Assembly: GCF_013450155.1 (NCBI RefSeq)
Contig: NZ_JACCKD010000007.1
Location: 62,001-126,000 of the forward strand
DNA length: 64,000 nt
Direction of reading: 5' to 3'
Origin: Haloechinothrix aidingensis
GTDB taxonomy: Bacteria; Actinomycetota; Actinomycetes; Mycobacteriales; Pseudonocardiaceae
Shown: one piece after another, positions 39,291 through 48,793 of the stretch
How the letters are laid out: each line of letters opens with the position of its first letter
How positions within the stretch are numbered: the stretch's first letter is position 1
Notes under the pieces: generated by a model
What the model saw: only the letters and a program-made list of their open reading frames with translations
Database searches by the model: none
What the model was told of the DNA's origin: nothing
Made by a program: the position numbers and the translations under genes

Positions 39291-39953
39291 CTAGCGCCAG
39301 GCGCGAACGGCCAGGATGATCGCGATGATGACGGCGGCGCCGACGACGACCGGTACGGCGCGCTTGAGCACCGGAGCGCCGGCGACATCCATCAGGTTGA
39401 TCGGGGCGCCTTCGTGCTCGCCTTTCCGGTCACCACCACTCTCCGCCGGAGCGCCCGGCCCTGCAGCGGACCCGGCACCGGCAGATGTCTGGTCCGTCGC
39501 GTGTTCCTGGGCCGTACCGAGTCGTTCACCGAGGCAGGTCGAGAAGTCACCGAGCAGCCTGCCGCCGACCTCGGAGATCATCCCGCGCCCGAACTGCGCA
39601 GGCCTGCCGGTGACCGTCAGGTCCGTGGCGACCGAGCCCTTGGTTACCCCGCCCTCCTCGGTGAGCGTGACCGCGACATCGGCCGACGCCGTGCCGGATC
39701 CACGAGTGTCCTTACCGGACGCCTTGATCACGAGCCGCCGCGCCGTCGCGTCCTTCTCGGTGAACTCGCCGGTTCCCTTGTACTGCAGCGAGATCGGTCC
39801 GAGCTTGACCTTCATGGTGGCGGTGAACTCGTCGCCGTCGACCCCGGTGAGCGTCGCGCCCGGCATGCAGGGGGCGACGCGCTCCGGGTCGAGCAACGCC
39901 TGCCACACCTCCTCGACCGGTGCCGGCACCGTGAACTCGTGATCAAGTCGCAC
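39291..39953 (-). CDS. CoxG-like SRPBCC protein with C-terminal membrane anchor
   Basis: A 220-residue protein. Residues 1-145 are a SRPBCC/CoxG domain (FTVPAPVEEVWQALLDPERVAPCMPGA, GPISLQYKG, TGRPAQFGRGM, LGDFSTCLGERL). A low-complexity Gly/Ala linker follows, and a single helix near 195-217 (VPVVVGAAVIIAIILAVRA) anchors the C-terminus. CoxG of carbon-monoxide oxidisers recruits the CO dehydrogenase to the membrane. It is the last gene of the coxS-L-M-G set, with repeat A4 between it and coxM. That it docks the 40044-43812 enzyme is inferred. Confidence 0.88.
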   Translation of the reverse strand: MRLDHEFTVPAPVEEVWQALLDPERVAPCMPGATLTGVDGDEFTATMKVKLGPISLQYKGTGEFTEKDATARRLVIKASGKDTRGSGTASADVAVTLTEEGGVTKGSVATDLTVTGRPAQFGRGMISEVGGRLLGDFSTCLGERLGTAQEHATDQTSAGAGSAAGPGAPAESGGDRKGEHEGAPINLMDVAGAPVLKRAVPVVVGAAVIIAIILAVRAWR

Positions 39954-39977
39954 AGGCGTAGCTCCTTTCGTCCCGCG

Positions 39978-40041
39978 AGGGGGAGCCGAATGTGACCTCG
40001 GTTCCTTCTATGGAGCCGGATGTCACATTCGGCTCCCACCT
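39978..40041. repeat. Palindromic repeat family A, copy 4
   Basis: Arms near 39980-39996 and 40022-40041 carry GGAGCCGAATGTGAC and its complement. Both arms share the AATGTGAC variant where other copies have AAGGTGAC, again a paired change. It sits inside the cox-like operon, 2 bp after the coxM stop and 24 bp before the coxG start, and so may attenuate coxG expression. Confidence 0.9.
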
Positions 40042-40043
40042 GG

Positions 40044-40898
40044 TTAGCTGGTTGCCGCGGCGGAGACCGCCCGGGAGGTGAGCACCTTGGCGAGGTGCTC
40101 GCGGTAGGCCACGTCGGCATTGCCGTCGGTCGTCGGGCTGGTGCCGTCGAGCGCGTGCTCGGCGGCCGCCCGGATCGCCTCCGGGGTCGCCTCCTGGCCC
40201 ACGAGCGCCTGCTCGACTCCCCGCGCCCGCACCGGTACGGACGCCATGTTCGTCAGCCCGACGCGGGCCTCGGCGATCATGTGCCCGTCGGTCCGGACCG
40301 CTGCGGCCACACCGACGATCGACCACGCCTGTGCGACGCGGTTGAACTTCTCGTAGTGCGCGTGCCAGCCCGTGTACTTCGGCACCCTGATCTCGCAGAG
40401 CAGCTCGTCCTCGCCGACCGCGGTGGTGAAGTAGTCCACGAAGAACTCCGCGGCCGGAACGGTGCGCCTGCCCCGCGGCCCGGCGATCACCATCTCGGCA
40501 TCCAGGGCCAGCGCAGGCGCCAGCAGGTCACCGGCCGGGTCGGCGTGGGCGAGCGAGCCACCGAACGTGCCCCTGTGCCGCACCTGCGGGTCGGCCACGG
40601 TGTCCGTGGCCATCACGAGCAGCTTGGCGTGCTCGTTGAGCAACGGGTCACGCTGCACGTCGTAGTGACTCGTCATGGCACCGATCACGAGCATGTCGCC
40701 GTCGGAGCGGACGCCCCGCAGCTCACCGATCCTGCCGAGGTCGATCAGCTTGGCCGGTGCCGCCAGCCGCATGCGCAGCACGGGCAACAGGCTCTGGCCA
40801 CCGGCGAGGATCTTCACCTCGTCGTCGGCCTCGGCAAGGGCCCGCACCGCCTCGTCGATCGTGCTCGGCGCCTCGTAGTCGAACGCGGCCGGGATCAT
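40044..40898 (-). CDS. FAD subunit of xanthine dehydrogenase/CO dehydrogenase family
   Basis: A 284-residue medium subunit (CoxM/CutM type) that carries FAD and passes electrons from the iron-sulfur subunit to an acceptor. FAD motifs AGGQSLLP near 33-40 and TFGGSLAHADPAGD near 110 are complete. The C-terminal CO dehydrogenase flavoprotein domain follows. The ATG at 40898 has GGAGG 7 nt upstream and overlaps the large-subunit stop by 4 bp. It works with the 40895-43273 and 43270-43812 products as a heterotrimer dimer. Confidence 0.93.
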   Translation of the reverse strand: MIPAAFDYEAPSTIDEAVRALAEADDEVKILAGGQSLLPVLRMRLAAPAKLIDLGRIGELRGVRSDGDMLVIGAMTSHYDVQRDPLLNEHAKLLVMATDTVADPQVRHRGTFGGSLAHADPAGDLLAPALALDAEMVIAGPRGRRTVPAAEFFVDYFTTAVGEDELLCEIRVPKYTGWHAHYEKFNRVAQAWSIVGVAAAVRTDGHMIAEARVGLTNMASVPVRARGVEQALVGQEATPEAIRAAAEHALDGTSPTTDGNADVAYREHLAKVLTSRAVSAAATS

Positions 40899-43273
40899 CG
40901 CGCACCTCCATGAATGGCTCGCCACACCCGCATCGGCGTGCACGGCATCTCGATATCCTGTACACCCATGTGCCGCACGGCGTCCACAACGGAGTTGACG
41001 ACGGCGGGGGTGGAGGCGATCGTGCCCGCCTCCCCGACGCCCTTCACCCCGAGCGCGTTCGTCGTCGACGGCGTCTCGGTGCGGTCCGTGGTGAACGACG
41101 GCAGGTCGGCCGCGGACGGCACCAGGTAATCGGCCAGCGTGCCGCTCGTCAGGGTGCCTGTCTCGTCGTAGACCGCTTCCTCGAACAGGGCCTGCGCGAT
41201 GCCTTGCGCCAGCCCGCCCTGCACCTGTCCCTCGACGATCATCGGGTTCACCACGTTGCCGACGTCGTCCACGGCGACATAGGAACGCAGTCGCACACGG
41301 CCGGTCTCGGTGTCCACCTCGGTGGCGCACAGGTGTGTGCCGTGCGGGAAGGAGAAGTTCTCCGGGTCGAACGTCGCCTCCGAGTCCAGCGACGGCTCGA
41401 CGCCGTCGGGCAGGTCGTGGGCGGCGAAGACCGCGAGGGCGATCTCCTGGATGCTGGTCGAGGTGTCCGTACCGCGCACCGTGAACCTGCCGCCGGAGAA
41501 CTCGACGTCGTCCTCGGCACATTCCAGCATGTGCGCGGCGATCTTGCGTGCCTTGGCGATCACCTTGTCCGCCGCCTGCACGACCGCCATGGCGCCGACG
41601 GTCAGCGACCGCGAGCCGTACGTATCCAGCCCCTTGTGCGAGGACTGGGTATCGCCGTGCAACACCTCGACGTCGTCGAAACCCACGCCGAGGCGGTCGG
41701 CCACGATCTGGCTCCACGCGGTCTCGTGGCCCTGCCCGTGCGGGGAGCTTCCGGTGATCACCTCGACCTTGCCGGTGGGCAGCATGCGCACAGCGCCGTG
41801 CTCCCAGCCGCCCGCACCGTACGACAGCGCACCGAGCACCCGCGAGGGCGCGAGACCGCACATCTCGGTGAACGTGGAGACGCCGATGCCCAGCTGCACC
41901 GTGTCGCCCCGCCTGCGGCGTTCGGCCTGCTCGGCACGCAACGCGTCGTAGCCGAACAGCTCCCTGGCCCGTGCCGTCGCGGCCTCGTAGTTACCGGAGT
42001 CGTAGGTGAGTGTGGACACCGTGGTGTACGGGAACTCGTCGTGCTTGATCCAGTTGCGCTCCCGCACCTCCAGCGGGTCCATACCGAGCTCGGCCGCGAG
42101 CTCGTCCATCATGCGCTCGATCGCGAACGTCGCCTCCGGCCTGCCCGCGCCGCGGTAGGCGTCCGTCGGCACCTTGTTGGTGAACACGTTCGTGCAGGAG
42201 AAATGGTATGCCGGGATCTTGTAGATCGCGTTGAACATGAACGCGCCCAGGATCGGCACGCCCGGCGTCACCAGTCGCAGGTAAGCACCCATATCGGCGA
42301 GTAGCTCGACCTTCAGCCCGGTGACCGTGCCATCGCGGTTGGCTGCCAGGCTCAGCTTCTGGATCTGGTCGCGACCGTGGTGCGCCGAGGTGAACGACTC
42401 CGACCGCGACTCGGTGTACTTCACCGGTTTGCCCAGCTTGCGCGCCACCAGGAAGGTGATGACTTCCTCCGGCGTCACCTGCAGCTTGCCGCCGAAGCCG
42501 CCACCGACGTCCGGGGCGATCACGCGGATCTTGTGCTCGTCGACGCCCGTGGTCATCGCCAGCATCAGGCGCAGGATGTGCGGTACCTGCGTTGCCGACC
42601 ACATCGTCGTCTGCTCGCCGGTGGGGTCGACCAGTATCGAACGTGGCTCCATGAATGCCGGGATCAGGCGCTGCTGCCGGAACGTCCGGTGCACCGTGAC
42701 CTCGGCGCCCGCGAGCGCCTCGTCCGCGCTTCCACCGGTGCCCGCCTCGGCGGAGTCGAACACCCACGTCGCGCTGGCGTTCGTGCCGAGATCGGGGTGC
42801 ACGAGGTCGGACCCCTCGGTCATCGCCGAGGACATGTCGAGCACCACAGGCAGTTCCTCGTAGTCGATCTCGATGGCCTCCAGCGCGTCGTGCGCCTCGG
42901 CAGCCGACCGGGCTACCACGACGGCGACGGCCTCACCGGCGAAGTTCACCTCGTCGACCGCGAGCGACGGGGCGTTCGGCGACTTCATGTCCTCGGTGAT
43001 CGGCCAGGCGCACGGCAGGCTGCCCTGGTCATCGGCCACATCGGCGCCGGTGACCACGGCCTCGACGCCGGACATGCTCCGGGCCTCGCTCGTGTCGATC
43101 CTGTTGATCCTGGCGTGGGCGAGCGGGCTGCGCAGGATCGCCATATGCATCATTCCCGGCAGGGACATGTTGTCCGTCCACCGGGTGCGCCCGGCGATCA
43201 GCCGCGCATCCTCCTTGCGCAACCGCGCTTGCCCGACCTCGCCTCCTGCGTGAGAGTCAGCGGTCGCGGTCAT
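40895..43273 (-). CDS. Molybdenum hydroxylase large subunit, form II CoxL type
   Basis: A 792-residue molybdopterin-cytosine-dinucleotide subunit. Seen: [17 protein letters not shown] at the start, VGGGFGGK at 256-263, AYRGAGRPE at 372-380, and the catalytic GVGEAG region near the C-terminus. Genuine form I CO dehydrogenases have AYRCSFR with a copper-binding cysteine in the active site loop. This protein has AYRGAGR, the form II signature, so it lacks that cysteine. Form II enzymes may oxidise CO slowly or, more likely, hydroxylate another substrate such as a purine, nicotinate or aldehyde. The ATG at 43273 overlaps the small subunit stop by 4 bp. Confidence 0.93.
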   Translation of the reverse strand: MTATADSHAGGEVGQARLRKEDARLIAGRTRWTDNMSLPGMMHMAILRSPLAHARINRIDTSEARSMSGVEAVVTGADVADDQGSLPCAWPITEDMKSPNAPSLAVDEVNFAGEAVAVVVARSAAEAHDALEAIEIDYEELPVVLDMSSAMTEGSDLVHPDLGTNASATWVFDSAEAGTGGSADEALAGAEVTVHRTFRQQRLIPAFMEPRSILVDPTGEQTTMWSATQVPHILRLMLAMTTGVDEHKIRVIAPDVGGGFGGKLQVTPEEVITFLVARKLGKPVKYTESRSESFTSAHHGRDQIQKLSLAANRDGTVTGLKVELLADMGAYLRLVTPGVPILGAFMFNAIYKIPAYHFSCTNVFTNKVPTDAYRGAGRPEATFAIERMMDELAAELGMDPLEVRERNWIKHDEFPYTTVSTLTYDSGNYEAATARARELFGYDALRAEQAERRRRGDTVQLGIGVSTFTEMCGLAPSRVLGALSYGAGGWEHGAVRMLPTGKVEVITGSSPHGQGHETAWSQIVADRLGVGFDDVEVLHGDTQSSHKGLDTYGSRSLTVGAMAVVQAADKVIAKARKIAAHMLECAEDDVEFSGGRFTVRGTDTSTSIQEIALAVFAAHDLPDGVEPSLDSEATFDPENFSFPHGTHLCATEVDTETGRVRLRSYVAVDDVGNVVNPMIVEGQVQGGLAQGIAQALFEEAVYDETGTLTSGTLADYLVPSAADLPSFTTDRTETPSTTNALGVKGVGEAGTIASTPAVVNSVVDAVRHMGVQDIEMPCTPMRVWRAIHGGAR

Positions 43274-43812
43274 GACTGACGCACCTCCGCGCGCGTCTGC
43301 TCGGACATAGCCGTCTCGTCGGCGACCCGCTCGGCGTCCGGGCCTGCTCCTGGCCGCATCCGGTGCGCGGCGTCCTGTACGGCGCGCACGATGTTCTGAT
43401 ATCCGGTACAGCGGCAGAGGTTGCCCTCCAGGCCTTCGCGGACCGTCTGCTCGTCCGGGTCGGCGTCCTCGGCGAGCAGGTCCATCGACTGCATGATCAT
43501 CCCGGGTGTGCAGAAGCCGCACTGCAGGGCGTGGTTGTCGTGGAAGGCCTCCTGGACCGGGTGCATCCGTCCGTCCCTGCTCAGCCCTTCGACAGTGGTG
43601 ACCTCCGAGCCGTCCGCCTGCACGGCCAGCATCGAGCACGACTTCACGCTGTGCCCGTCGACGTGCACGGTGCAAGCACCGCAGTTGCTGGTGTCGCAAC
43701 CGACGACCGTGCCGACCTTGCCGAGCTGTTCACGCAGGTACTGGACGAGCAACATCCGTGGCTCTACATCATCCGTGTACCGGGTTCCATCAACGGTGAC
43801 CGTAATGCGCAT
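43270..43812 (-). CDS. 2Fe-2S small subunit of molybdenum hydroxylase (CoxS type)
   Basis: A 180-residue iron-sulfur subunit. The plant-type 2Fe-2S site is C39, C44, C47 and C59; the second cluster uses C98, C101, C133 and C135 in QCGFCTPGM and LCRCTGYQN. It relays electrons from the molybdenum site to the FAD subunit. The C-terminal 30 residues after about 150 are an acidic extension. It is the first gene of the structural operon, and its stop overlaps the large-subunit start by 4 bp. Confidence 0.94.
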   Translation of the reverse strand: MRITVTVDGTRYTDDVEPRMLLVQYLREQLGKVGTVVGCDTSNCGACTVHVDGHSVKSCSMLAVQADGSEVTTVEGLSRDGRMHPVQEAFHDNHALQCGFCTPGMIMQSMDLLAEDADPDEQTVREGLEGNLCRCTGYQNIVRAVQDAAHRMRPGAGPDAERVADETAMSEQTRAEVRQS

Positions 43813-44262
43813 GGGCCTCCAACTCCTTCTTCGGTGGTGCCCGGCGGGCTGTCACGAACTCGTCGGGCCGAGGCAACTGACCATTCGACAAGTGGCCGAC
43901 ATCACATACGAGGATCCTCCCACTCTCCAGCGCAAACAACCCCCGCGAAGCGAATTAACCGGTCGGGACTAATCAAGATCAGTGCCCGTCTCTCCGTCCG
44001 GCCGGGTATCGAGCGGGCCCGCGCACGGACGGGGCGCCCCGGCCGCGCTGAGCGCAAGCAGACGGGGATGCGGTGACTGTCCGTAGGCCGCCCGTCCCCC
44101 GGGCGGATCGGACGCGGCCCGTCCGGTCCCATCGCGTCCTCGGAGTCCGGATACCCCACCCGGATCAGCGTGCGGGCCGCCACGAAGAAGGCGGCGCCGA
44201 GCGGCGTAGGAATTGTGGCAAACCAGCTGCACGGGACGGGCGCTTCACCTAGATTGTCCGGT
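43813..44262. other. 450-bp divergent intergenic region, cox-like operon and membrane gene
   Basis: Promoters for both directions are expected. I see no convincing gene: the 93-codon frame at 43902-44183 (minus) is Arg-Pro rich, without a ribosome site. A likely -10 for the plus-strand membrane gene, TAGATT, lies at 44250-44255. Confidence 0.5.
44250..44255 (+). promoter_or_regulatory. -10 box of a leaderless membrane-protein transcript
   Basis: TAGATT ends 7 nt before the ATG at 44263 with no ribosome site between, so the mRNA probably starts at the ATG. Confidence 0.55.
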
Positions 44263-44814
44263 ATGACATCTCCACAAGACCCGCAGGATCCGTACGATCC
44301 CGCGCGGCAGCCACCCCCTTACCCGCAGGCGCCGCAGGTCGACCCGAACACGGTGCAGGCCCCGCCGCGCCCGAAATCGGTGGACACGGCATTCATGCTG
44401 TGGATGGCGAGCGTGGTCATCGGCATCGTGTCCAGCCTGCTGAGCCTGATCAGTCAGGACGCGATCAACGAGGAGTCGGCGGAGCGGCTCGGCGCGACCG
44501 CCGACCAGGCCGAGGCCGGAGCGGCCGGTGGCACCTTGGGCATCGTTATCGGACTGGTCATCGCCGTGATCCTCGCCGGTCTGGCGTTCGCCATGCGAAA
44601 CGGCGCGAACTGGGCGCGCATCGTGCTCACCGTCCTCGGCGGTATCGGGCTGCTCTTCGGCCTGCTCGGCCTGCTGACGCTTCCCGTGTACTTCGCGATC
44701 GGGTTCGTGGGCGCGCTGATCGGCCTGCTCCAGATCGCCTCACTCGCCGTCATCGCCGCGGCCATCGTGTTCATGTTCCGGGCCGAGTCGAACCACTACT
44801 TCAGGTACTCCTGA
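44263..44814 (+). CDS. Pro-rich four-helix membrane protein, unknown function
   Basis: A 183-residue membrane protein. Residues 1-40 are hydrophilic, Pro-Gln rich (SPQDPQDPYDPARQPPPYPQ). Four helices follow, near 46-66, 92-112, 120-142 and 146-170. A loop with NGANWARIVLTVLGGIG follows helix 2, a pattern common in small actinobacterial membrane proteins with a DUF-type domain. The C-terminus is FRAESNHYFRYS. Function unknown. A strong terminator hairpin follows, and then a decayed copy of the same gene at about 44921-45112. The ATG at 44263 is preferred to 44170 since the -10 box overlaps the longer frame. Confidence 0.75.
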   Translation: MTSPQDPQDPYDPARQPPPYPQAPQVDPNTVQAPPRPKSVDTAFMLWMASVVIGIVSSLLSLISQDAINEESAERLGATADQAEAGAAGGTLGIVIGLVIAVILAGLAFAMRNGANWARIVLTVLGGIGLLFGLLGLLTLPVYFAIGFVGALIGLLQIASLAVIAAAIVFMFRAESNHYFRYS

Positions 44815-44824
44815 CCCGCACTGG

Positions 44825-44858
44825 GCACCGGCCGGTGCGGTCCCGGACCGGCCGGTGC
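44825..44858 (+). terminator. Terminator hairpin after membrane-protein gene
   Basis: GCACCGGCCGG (44825-44835) and CCGGCCGGTGC (44848-44858) form a perfect 11-bp stem with a 12-nt loop, 11 bp after the stop codon. Confidence 0.75.
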
Positions 44859-44920
44859 CCCGCTATGCGGATTCAGTCGTTCGCCTGCGAATCCGGCACC
44901 GGCCGGCAAAGCAGGCCGCG

Positions 44921-45112
44921 ATGACAGGCCCGCTGCCACACCAGCACGCCGGGCAGCCGCCGAACCCGCACGAGCCCCCCGCCACAGCAGCGGTGCTCGG
45001 GGAATCGCACTGCTCTACTCCGTCGCCCTCCCGCTGTACGACATGATCGCCGCTTACGAATGCATATTCGCACCGGGATCGAACCGTCACATCAGGCACT
45101 CCCGACGCACCC
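44921..45112 (+). pseudogene. Decayed, internally deleted copy of the upstream membrane-protein gene
   Basis: After a possible start at 44921 the reading is MTGPLPHQHAGQPPNPHEPP, like the Pro-rich start of the 44263 gene. Then in another frame one reads GIALLYSVALPLYDMIAAY and PGSNRHIRHSR. These line up with GIGLLFGLLGL, LPVYF, VIAAAI and AESNHYFRYS of the intact protein. The DNA supports it: TCGAACCGTCACATCAGGCA here against TCGAACCACTACTTCAGGTA there. At least one frameshift and the loss of most helices make it non-functional. Confidence 0.65.
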
Positions 45113-45259
45113 GTTCCGGAATTCTCCTGCGAAACGGAGCGAACTGAAATACGGTGACCGCACCGGCAGGTCAGCGAGACCCACTGCGGGTCCGGATCGA
45201 AGTACAACCGCACACTCGCCGACCACCCTTCCTATCCGCATTCCTCATGGGGGAACACA

Positions 45260-46237
45260 ATGGACACCGAGGTGACCGAAACCGGACGGATCGTCGTCTC
45301 CGGGCTCACCAAGAAGTTCGGTGCCGTCAAGGCCGTCGACGATCTGAGCTTCACGGTCGAGCCCGGTTCGGTAACGGGGTTTCTCGGCCCCAACGGTGCA
45401 GGCAAGACGACCACGTTGCGCTGCGTTCTCGGTCTGGTGACGCCGAGCGGCGGCACCGCGACGATCGACGGGCGGCCATACGCCGAGCTGGAGACCCCGA
45501 CCCGAACCGTCGGGGCACTACTCGAAGCATCCAGCTTCCACCCGGCACGCAGCGCCCGTGACCACCTGCGCGTGTACTGCCGCGTCGCGGGGCTGCCCCG
45601 CGAGCGTGCCGACGAGGTGCTCGAGCTGACCGGACTGACGTCGGCCGCGCGGCGCAAGGCAGGGCAGTACTCGCTCGGTATGCGGCAGCGTCTCGGCCTC
45701 GCCGCGGCGCTGCTCGGCGACCCGCACGTCCTCGTACTGGACGAGCCGGCCAACGGGCTCGACCCCGAGGGGATCAAGTGGATGCGGCAGCTGCTCCGCC
45801 ACCTCGCCGACCAGGGCCGCACCATCCTGGTATCCAGCCACGTCCTCAGCGAGGTGGAGCAGACCGTCGACAATGTCGTGATCGTCAACAACGGCACGCT
45901 GATCCGGCAAGGACCGCTGAGCGAGCTGGCCGAGCACCACGGGCACGCGACGCTGGTGCGCAGCCCGGACGCCGACCGGCTCGCCACCGCCCTGGACGGC
46001 AAGGCCGATGTGCGGCGCCCGCACGCGGACGCCGTGCGCGTGACCGGAATGGACACCGCTGCCGTCGGGCATATCGCCTTCACTGAGGGGATCGAGTTGC
46101 ATGAGCTGAGCACCGAGACCAGCGACCTCGAGCAGATCTTCTTCACCCTCACCGGAGAGACCGCACCGGAAACCGCCGGGCAGGCGACGCCTGCCGGGGA
46201 ACACCACGACGTTACGCGGGCAGGAGGCCAGTCATGA
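45260..46237 (+). CDS. ABC-2 type exporter ATPase
   Basis: A 325-residue ABC ATPase of the drug/bacteriocin exporter group. Walker A GPNGAGKTT, signature YSLGMRQRLGLAAALLG (LSGGQ variant SLGMR), Walker B VLVLDEPANGLDPEG and H-loop SSHVLSEVEQ are present. The C-terminal 110 residues form the DUF4162-like extension usual in DrrA-type exporters. It overlaps the permease gene by 4 bp, so the two form one exporter. The substrate is unknown; lantibiotic-immunity or daunorubicin-type pumps have this form. The ATG at 45260 follows a weak GGGGGAA ribosome site. Confidence 0.9.
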   Translation: MDTEVTETGRIVVSGLTKKFGAVKAVDDLSFTVEPGSVTGFLGPNGAGKTTTLRCVLGLVTPSGGTATIDGRPYAELETPTRTVGALLEASSFHPARSARDHLRVYCRVAGLPRERADEVLELTGLTSAARRKAGQYSLGMRQRLGLAAALLGDPHVLVLDEPANGLDPEGIKWMRQLLRHLADQGRTILVSSHVLSEVEQTVDNVVIVNNGTLIRQGPLSELAEHHGHATLVRSPDADRLATALDGKADVRRPHADAVRVTGMDTAAVGHIAFTEGIELHELSTETSDLEQIFFTLTGETAPETAGQATPAGEHHDVTRAGGQS

Positions 46238-46995
46238 TCCGTCTGGTGCGAGCCGAGTTCGACAAGACGTTCAGCACCAAGCTGTGGATCTGGCTGCTGC
46301 TGGGTGGGATCGCCCTGATGGGCACGTTCATGGCGTTCACGATCGGCTTCGACGGCGCCGAGGGGAACCCGTCCCCGCCGCTGAGCACACCGGAAGGCAA
46401 GCGCAACCTGTTCGCCACCGCGAGCGCGGCGAACACCTTCGCCTTGCTGCTCGGCATCATCGCGGTCACCGGGGAGTTCCGGCACCAGACAGTGACGCCG
46501 ACGTTCCTGGCGACCCCGCACCGGGGGCGCGTGGTGACCGCGAAACTCGCCGCCTACGCCGTGCTCGGCATCGCCTTCGGGCTGGTCACGATCGTGGCCG
46601 CCACGGCGATCGCCCTGCCGTGGCTCGCGGCGATCGACATCGACCTGTCGATGACCTCCAGTGGCATCCCGGGGACGCTCGCGGGCGTCCTCGCAGCCGT
46701 CGCGCTGTACGCCCTGCTCGGTGTGGGGGTGGGCGCGCTGGTGCGCAACCAGATCGCCGCGGTCGTCGGCGCGCTGGTATACCTGTTCGTGGTCGAGGCG
46801 TTCATGCGGGGACTGCCCGTCATCCGGGACTACTACCAGTACCTGCCGGGCGGCGCCAGCGAGGCACTGACGGCAACGACCGACCCCGTCGTCGAGTTCC
46901 TCGAACCGTGGCAGGGTGGTGCGCTGCTCGCGATCTACGCGCTCGCCTTCGGCGTACTCGGAAGCCTGCTGTCGGTGCGGCGGGACGTGACCTGA
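46234..46995 (+). CDS. ABC-2 type exporter permease
   Basis: A 253-residue permease with six hydrophobic segments. It starts MIRLVRAEFDKTFSTKLWIW, the cytosolic elbow helix of ABC-2 exporters. A large outer loop of about 35 residues follows helix 1 (FDGAEGNPSPPLSTPEGKRN). The next stretch, TGEFRHQTVTPTFLATPHRGRVV, is a characteristic connector between helices 2 and 3 in this group. Translationally coupled (4 bp) to the ATPase at 45260. Cargo unknown. Confidence 0.88.
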   Translation: MIRLVRAEFDKTFSTKLWIWLLLGGIALMGTFMAFTIGFDGAEGNPSPPLSTPEGKRNLFATASAANTFALLLGIIAVTGEFRHQTVTPTFLATPHRGRVVTAKLAAYAVLGIAFGLVTIVAATAIALPWLAAIDIDLSMTSSGIPGTLAGVLAAVALYALLGVGVGALVRNQIAAVVGALVYLFVVEAFMRGLPVIRDYYQYLPGGASEALTATTDPVVEFLEPWQGGALLAIYALAFGVLGSLLSVRRDVT

Positions 46996-47080
46996 CCGGC
47001 GCGGAAACGGCAGGCGCCTGCCGGGTGGTGATGATCTTCACCGTACACAGGCTCCGGTCGCGCGCTGTACCGTCAGCGAC

Positions 47081-47839
47081 ATGACCGTTCGCGCGCACAC
47101 CGCAGCCGCACCCGTTTCCGGCGACGCCCGTAACGAGCGCGGGCTTGCGGTTCGACCGGCGATCGATGCGCTGCTCGACCCCGCCACGAGACCGCGGCAG
47201 TGGCCCCGGGACATCCCGGCCGGGCGGCTGGCCGTCGTCCGGGGCTTCGACAGGGGTAGCCGCGAGTTCCGTGCCGCGGTGCGTGACGCGGCGCACAGCT
47301 GGGAGTGGCCGGTGCTCGACGTGGCCGGGACCCCCGCGTTCGGCGCCGTGCCGGACGGTCACGACGTCCGGCTGGTCGTGGCCCAGCGCGCGGCCCAACT
47401 CCCGCTCGCGCGTCGCTGCGCCGCGCGCTGGGCCGCCCTGCTCCTCGGGCCGGACTGCCCGCCTGCCGACCCCACCTCGCTCGTCGCCCGGCCCGTTCCG
47501 GCTCTCTCGGTGCGCTCCGCACGCGAGGGCGGCACGGTATACGACTCGGTGGCGACGCGCCTGTCCGTGTCGGGTCCGGTCGGCTGCCACGTCTCGGGAG
47601 CGGCGCGGGAGATCACGACCGCACTGGCCGTGGAACCGACCGCCGCCGGGATCCTTGTCGAGTCGTCCCCGCAGGCAGACACCTCCAGCCTGCGCATCGC
47701 GACACGCCAGGTCGACTTCCGGCTGGAGGAGCCGGCCGAGGCCACGCTCGACGACCATCCACAGCTACTCGCCCCCGGTGACTACACCGTGTCGCTGCAC
47801 GCGGGCGCCTACCACCGGCTGGTTCCGGGGCCCGGCTGA
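47081..47839 (+). CDS. Hypothetical protein, weak NAD-kinase-like C-terminus
   Basis: A 252-residue soluble protein that I do not recognise. It has an N-terminal alpha/beta half (GRLAVVRGFDRGSREFRAAV, HDVRLVVAQRAAQLPLARR) and a beta-rich C-terminal half. The C-terminal part (LSVSGPVGCHVSGAARE ... IATRQVDFRLEEP ... LDDHPQLLAPGDYTVSLHAGAY) recalls the second domain of NAD/diacylglycerol kinases (TPTGSTAY ... DGQ ... L.PGD.V.V), but the key Gly-Asp motif of the kinase N-domain is missing. It is convergent with the ADP-ribosylglycohydrolase, with 6 bp between. An NAD-metabolism link with that neighbour is speculation. Confidence 0.55.
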   Translation: MTVRAHTAAAPVSGDARNERGLAVRPAIDALLDPATRPRQWPRDIPAGRLAVVRGFDRGSREFRAAVRDAAHSWEWPVLDVAGTPAFGAVPDGHDVRLVVAQRAAQLPLARRCAARWAALLLGPDCPPADPTSLVARPVPALSVRSAREGGTVYDSVATRLSVSGPVGCHVSGAAREITTALAVEPTAAGILVESSPQADTSSLRIATRQVDFRLEEPAEATLDDHPQLLAPGDYTVSLHAGAYHRLVPGPG

Positions 47840-47845
47840 TCCGGC

Positions 47846-48793
47846 TCACCCGCCGCGGTGGCCCGCGGTAGCCAGCTTGCCGGCCACCTCCCGTGCGTGG
47901 TCACCCACCTCCAGGCGCGCCACAAGGTGTTCCGGCAGCGTCGAGGCACCGTTACGGGCGCCGGCGAGCGCGCCCGCCATGGCCCCGATCGTGTCGGTGT
48001 CCCCGCCCCCGCCGATGGCGTACCGGATCGCCGCGACGGGGTCGTCGGGGTTACTCACGAACGACATCACCGCCATCGGCACCGAACCGAGAGCCGTGAC
48101 GTCGTTGCCGAGCGAGTGGGCGGCGTGCCGCGGGTCCGCGCCGGTGCGTACCAGCTCCGACACGCGGTCGAGTTTCTCGTGCCACGCGCGGCATCGCACG
48201 ACCCTCGTGAGGTCGTGCCGGAACTGGTCGATGTCGAGCACCCGCGGAGCCGACTCGCGTTCCAGCGCCAGATAGGCCGCCAATGCCTGCACCTCGGCCC
48301 CGTGCTGGCCGTCCTCGTGGGCGTGGGTGATCGATGCCGTGCGGCGGCCCAGCTCGGCGACGTGGTGCGGCCCTGTACCGACAGCGGCGACGGGCGCGAC
48401 CCGCATGGCGCCGCCGTTGCCGTACGAGCCGGCACCGCCGAACAGTGACACCGCAGCCCGCTGCCAGGGCATCCCCCTGCCGATGAGCTCGAACACCTGC
48501 GCCGCGCCGGGCCCGTACCCGCGCCACGGCTCCTTCTGCCAAGCCGCGGCGAACTCGCCGGCGAGAACGTCCTCATCCAGCCCCGCATGGTCCCGCGCGG
48601 CAAGGTGCTCGGCGAGCACCATGGTCAGTGCGGTGTCGTCGGTGTGCACGAGGGTCCCGTCGGCACGTTCCACCGCATCGACCGTCCGGGCCGTCACCGC
48701 ATGCCTGCCCTCGAACGAGGCGCCGAGCGCGTCCCCGAGCGCGGTGCCCAGCAGCAGGCCGAGCACCTTGTCCTCCCTGGTCACTCCGGCCAT
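47846..48793 (-). CDS. ADP-ribosylglycohydrolase family protein
   Basis: A 315-residue all-helical hydrolase of the DraG/ARH family, which removes ADP-ribose from proteins, DNA or other acceptors using two Mg ions. Metal-binding motifs are seen: GTALGDALGASFEGR at the start, HTDDTALTM (residues 50-58), and GGGGDTDTIGAMAG late in the sequence. Length and motif spacing fit an active enzyme. It overlaps the XdhC-type gene by 13 bp and is the last gene of the MoxR-VWA-XdhC operon, an unusual partner for hydroxylase maturation genes. Target unknown. Confidence 0.9.
   Translation of the reverse strand: MAGVTREDKVLGLLLGTALGDALGASFEGRHAVTARTVDAVERADGTLVHTDDTALTMVLAEHLAARDHAGLDEDVLAGEFAAAWQKEPWRGYGPGAAQVFELIGRGMPWQRAAVSLFGGAGSYGNGGAMRVAPVAAVGTGPHHVAELGRRTASITHAHEDGQHGAEVQALAAYLALERESAPRVLDIDQFRHDLTRVVRCRAWHEKLDRVSELVRTGADPRHAAHSLGNDVTALGSVPMAVMSFVSNPDDPVAAIRYAIGGGGDTDTIGAMAGALAGARNGASTLPEHLVARLEVGDHAREVAGKLATAGHRGG

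Noticed and set aside
40895-43273. True (form I) carbon monoxide dehydrogenase
   Set aside because: The active-site loop reads AYRGAGR; the copper-ligand cysteine of AYRCSFR is missing.
43902-44183. 93-codon frame, minus strand, upstream of the cox-like operon
   Set aside because: No ribosome site, Arg-Pro-rich, no similarity; lies in a divergent promoter region.
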